Program-made: the position numbers and the translations under genes
From: Alphaproteobacteria bacterium
GTDB lineage: Bacteria; Pseudomonadota; Alphaproteobacteria; Rhizobiales; Devosiaceae
Direction of reading: 5' to 3'
Length of the DNA: 6,699 nt
Assembly: GCA_018820005.1 (NCBI GenBank)
Contig: JAHJOS010000019.1
Span: 1 to 6,699 of the forward strand
The notes under the pieces: model-generated
Seen by the model: only the letters and a program-made list of their open reading frames with translations
What the model was told of the DNA's origin: nothing
Databases searched by the model: none
Shown here: one piece after another, positions 5,979 to 6,699 of the stretch
Position numbering within the stretch: position 1 is the stretch's first letter
Layout: each line of letters opens with the position of its first letter

Positions 5979-6699
5979 TTATCTGGCAGCACCAGGAACG
6001 GGCGGGTGACGCATGTCGCGCCAGATGCCAACACCGACGGCCAGCATCATGCCCAGCATCAATCCGGCGAGCGCCCCCAGGCCGATGACCAGAACCGTCC
6101 GGGGTGGCCAGGAGCGACCGGCGGGCGGCACGGCGGTCGAGATCACCCGCACATTGGTGGTGTCGATCTGCTCACGCTCGGTGATCTGCTGGGCCCGCGA
6201 CAGGAAGCTTTCATAGATCGCGGTCTTGGACGCGGCGTCGCGTTCAAGCTCGCGCAACTGCACCTGCAGGTCGTTGTCGCTGAACACATCGCTGGTCAGA
6301 TTGGCCGTCTTGGCGGTGAGCGCGTCCAGATTGGCCTGCGCTTCGTTCAGGGCGGTCTTTGCTGATGCCACGGCGCGATCGACTTCGGTGCGGATCTGCG
6401 TGCGGGCGGCCTCGAGTTCGGCCGTCAGCGACACAATGGTCGGATGGCGCGGGCCCAGCAGCATCGACTGCGACAGCAATTGCTGCTGCAGGGTGCCGGC
6501 GCGGTCGCGCAGGGCCGGCAGGCTTGTTGCGGCATTGCCCGTGGATGGGTTGGCCTCGGGGCCGGCGGCCACCAGCGCGTCGTAGGTATTTTGCGCCTCG
6601 ATGACCTTGGCCTGGGCTTCCACGACCTGGGTGCTGAGCGCGCTCATGGTCTGCGTGCTGACCAGTTGGCCGTCGCCGGATACAGCCAGCTTGTTGTCG
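5979..6699 (-). CDS. Wzz/GumC-type polysaccharide chain-length/export protein, C-terminal part (5' partial)
   Basis: Only the last 239 residues are in the window; the frame continues past base 6699. The protein is an inner-membrane polysaccharide co-polymerase that sets chain length or supports export of Wzy-dependent polysaccharides, with a large coiled-coil periplasmic domain. Numbering in-window residues, long Ala/Glu/Gln-rich helices span about 18-145, including LGPRHPTIVSLTAELEAAR (81-99), a common feature of the family. The GNVR-type segment follows: LRELERDAASKTAIYESFLS (148-167), then RVISTAVPPAGRSWPPR (184-200). The closing membrane helix is about 201-225 (TVLVIGLGALAGLMLGMMLA), and only about 14 residues remain after it. 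No BY-kinase domain (Walker A/B, Tyr tail) follows, unlike fused ExoP/Wzc proteins, so any kinase would be a separate gene. The TAA stop lies 5 bases before the glycosyltransferase GTG, so the two are in one operon. Confidence 0.88.
   Translation of the reverse strand, partial: DNKLAVSGDGQLVSTQTMSALSTQVVEAQAKVIEAQNTYDALVAAGPEANPSTGNAATSLPALRDRAGTLQQQLLSQSMLLGPRHPTIVSLTAELEAARTQIRTEVDRAVASAKTALNEAQANLDALTAKTANLTSDVFSDNDLQVQLRELERDAASKTAIYESFLSRAQQITEREQIDTTNVRVISTAVPPAGRSWPPRTVLVIGLGALAGLMLGMMLAVGVGIWRDMRHPPVPGAAR

Noticed and set aside
1..6699. CRISPR array, transposase, toxin-antitoxin pair or phage-defence genes
   Set aside because: No regularly spaced direct repeats, DDE or tyrosine-recombinase motifs, or small paired genes were seen on either strand.

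Overview
The window is high-GC DNA, most likely from an alphaproteobacterium. That rests on overall composition and on the style of the ClC and exopolysaccharide proteins. The genus cannot be fixed from this sequence. It holds six protein genes, two of them cut by the window edges, and falls into two unlike halves that meet near position 2691.

Left half (1-2691), plus strand: the 3' part of a divergent ClC-type chloride channel/transporter with a C-terminal CBS pair, then 22 bases later a small class I SAM-dependent methyltransferase with its own Shine-Dalgarno. About 500 bases without a convincing gene follow. This stretch holds an inverted repeat just after the methyltransferase, a weak hairpin/T-tract, and, at 2669-2691, a sequence with the exact layout of a tRNA 3' end (T-loop, T-stem strand, acceptor strand, discriminator, CCA) but no tRNA body in front of it. 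That is how the far end of an element integrated into a tRNA gene looks. Sampled lines of the left half are visibly lower in GC than those on the right, so the ClC and methyltransferase genes may be part of, or next to, a former genomic island.

Right half (2716-6699): an exopolysaccharide locus. On the minus strand lies a polyprenyl glycosylphosphotransferase (initiating sugar-phosphate transferase). Divergent from it across 226 bases is a stand-alone receiver-domain protein that keeps the phosphoacceptor Asp, Thr and Lys but lacks the usual N-terminal acidic pair. Convergent with that gene, and sharing a CTAG stop overlap, is a GT-B family 4 glycosyltransferase. It is translated 5 bases behind the C-terminal part of a Wzz/GumC-type chain-length protein with no tyrosine-kinase domain. 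Together they cover lipid-linked initiation, sugar addition and chain-length control or export of a surface or secreted polysaccharide, with a possible local regulator.

I did not find a clearly new system. The points most worth a second look are the orphan tRNA 3' end at the compositional boundary, the atypical receiver protein, and the altered pore motifs of the ClC protein.
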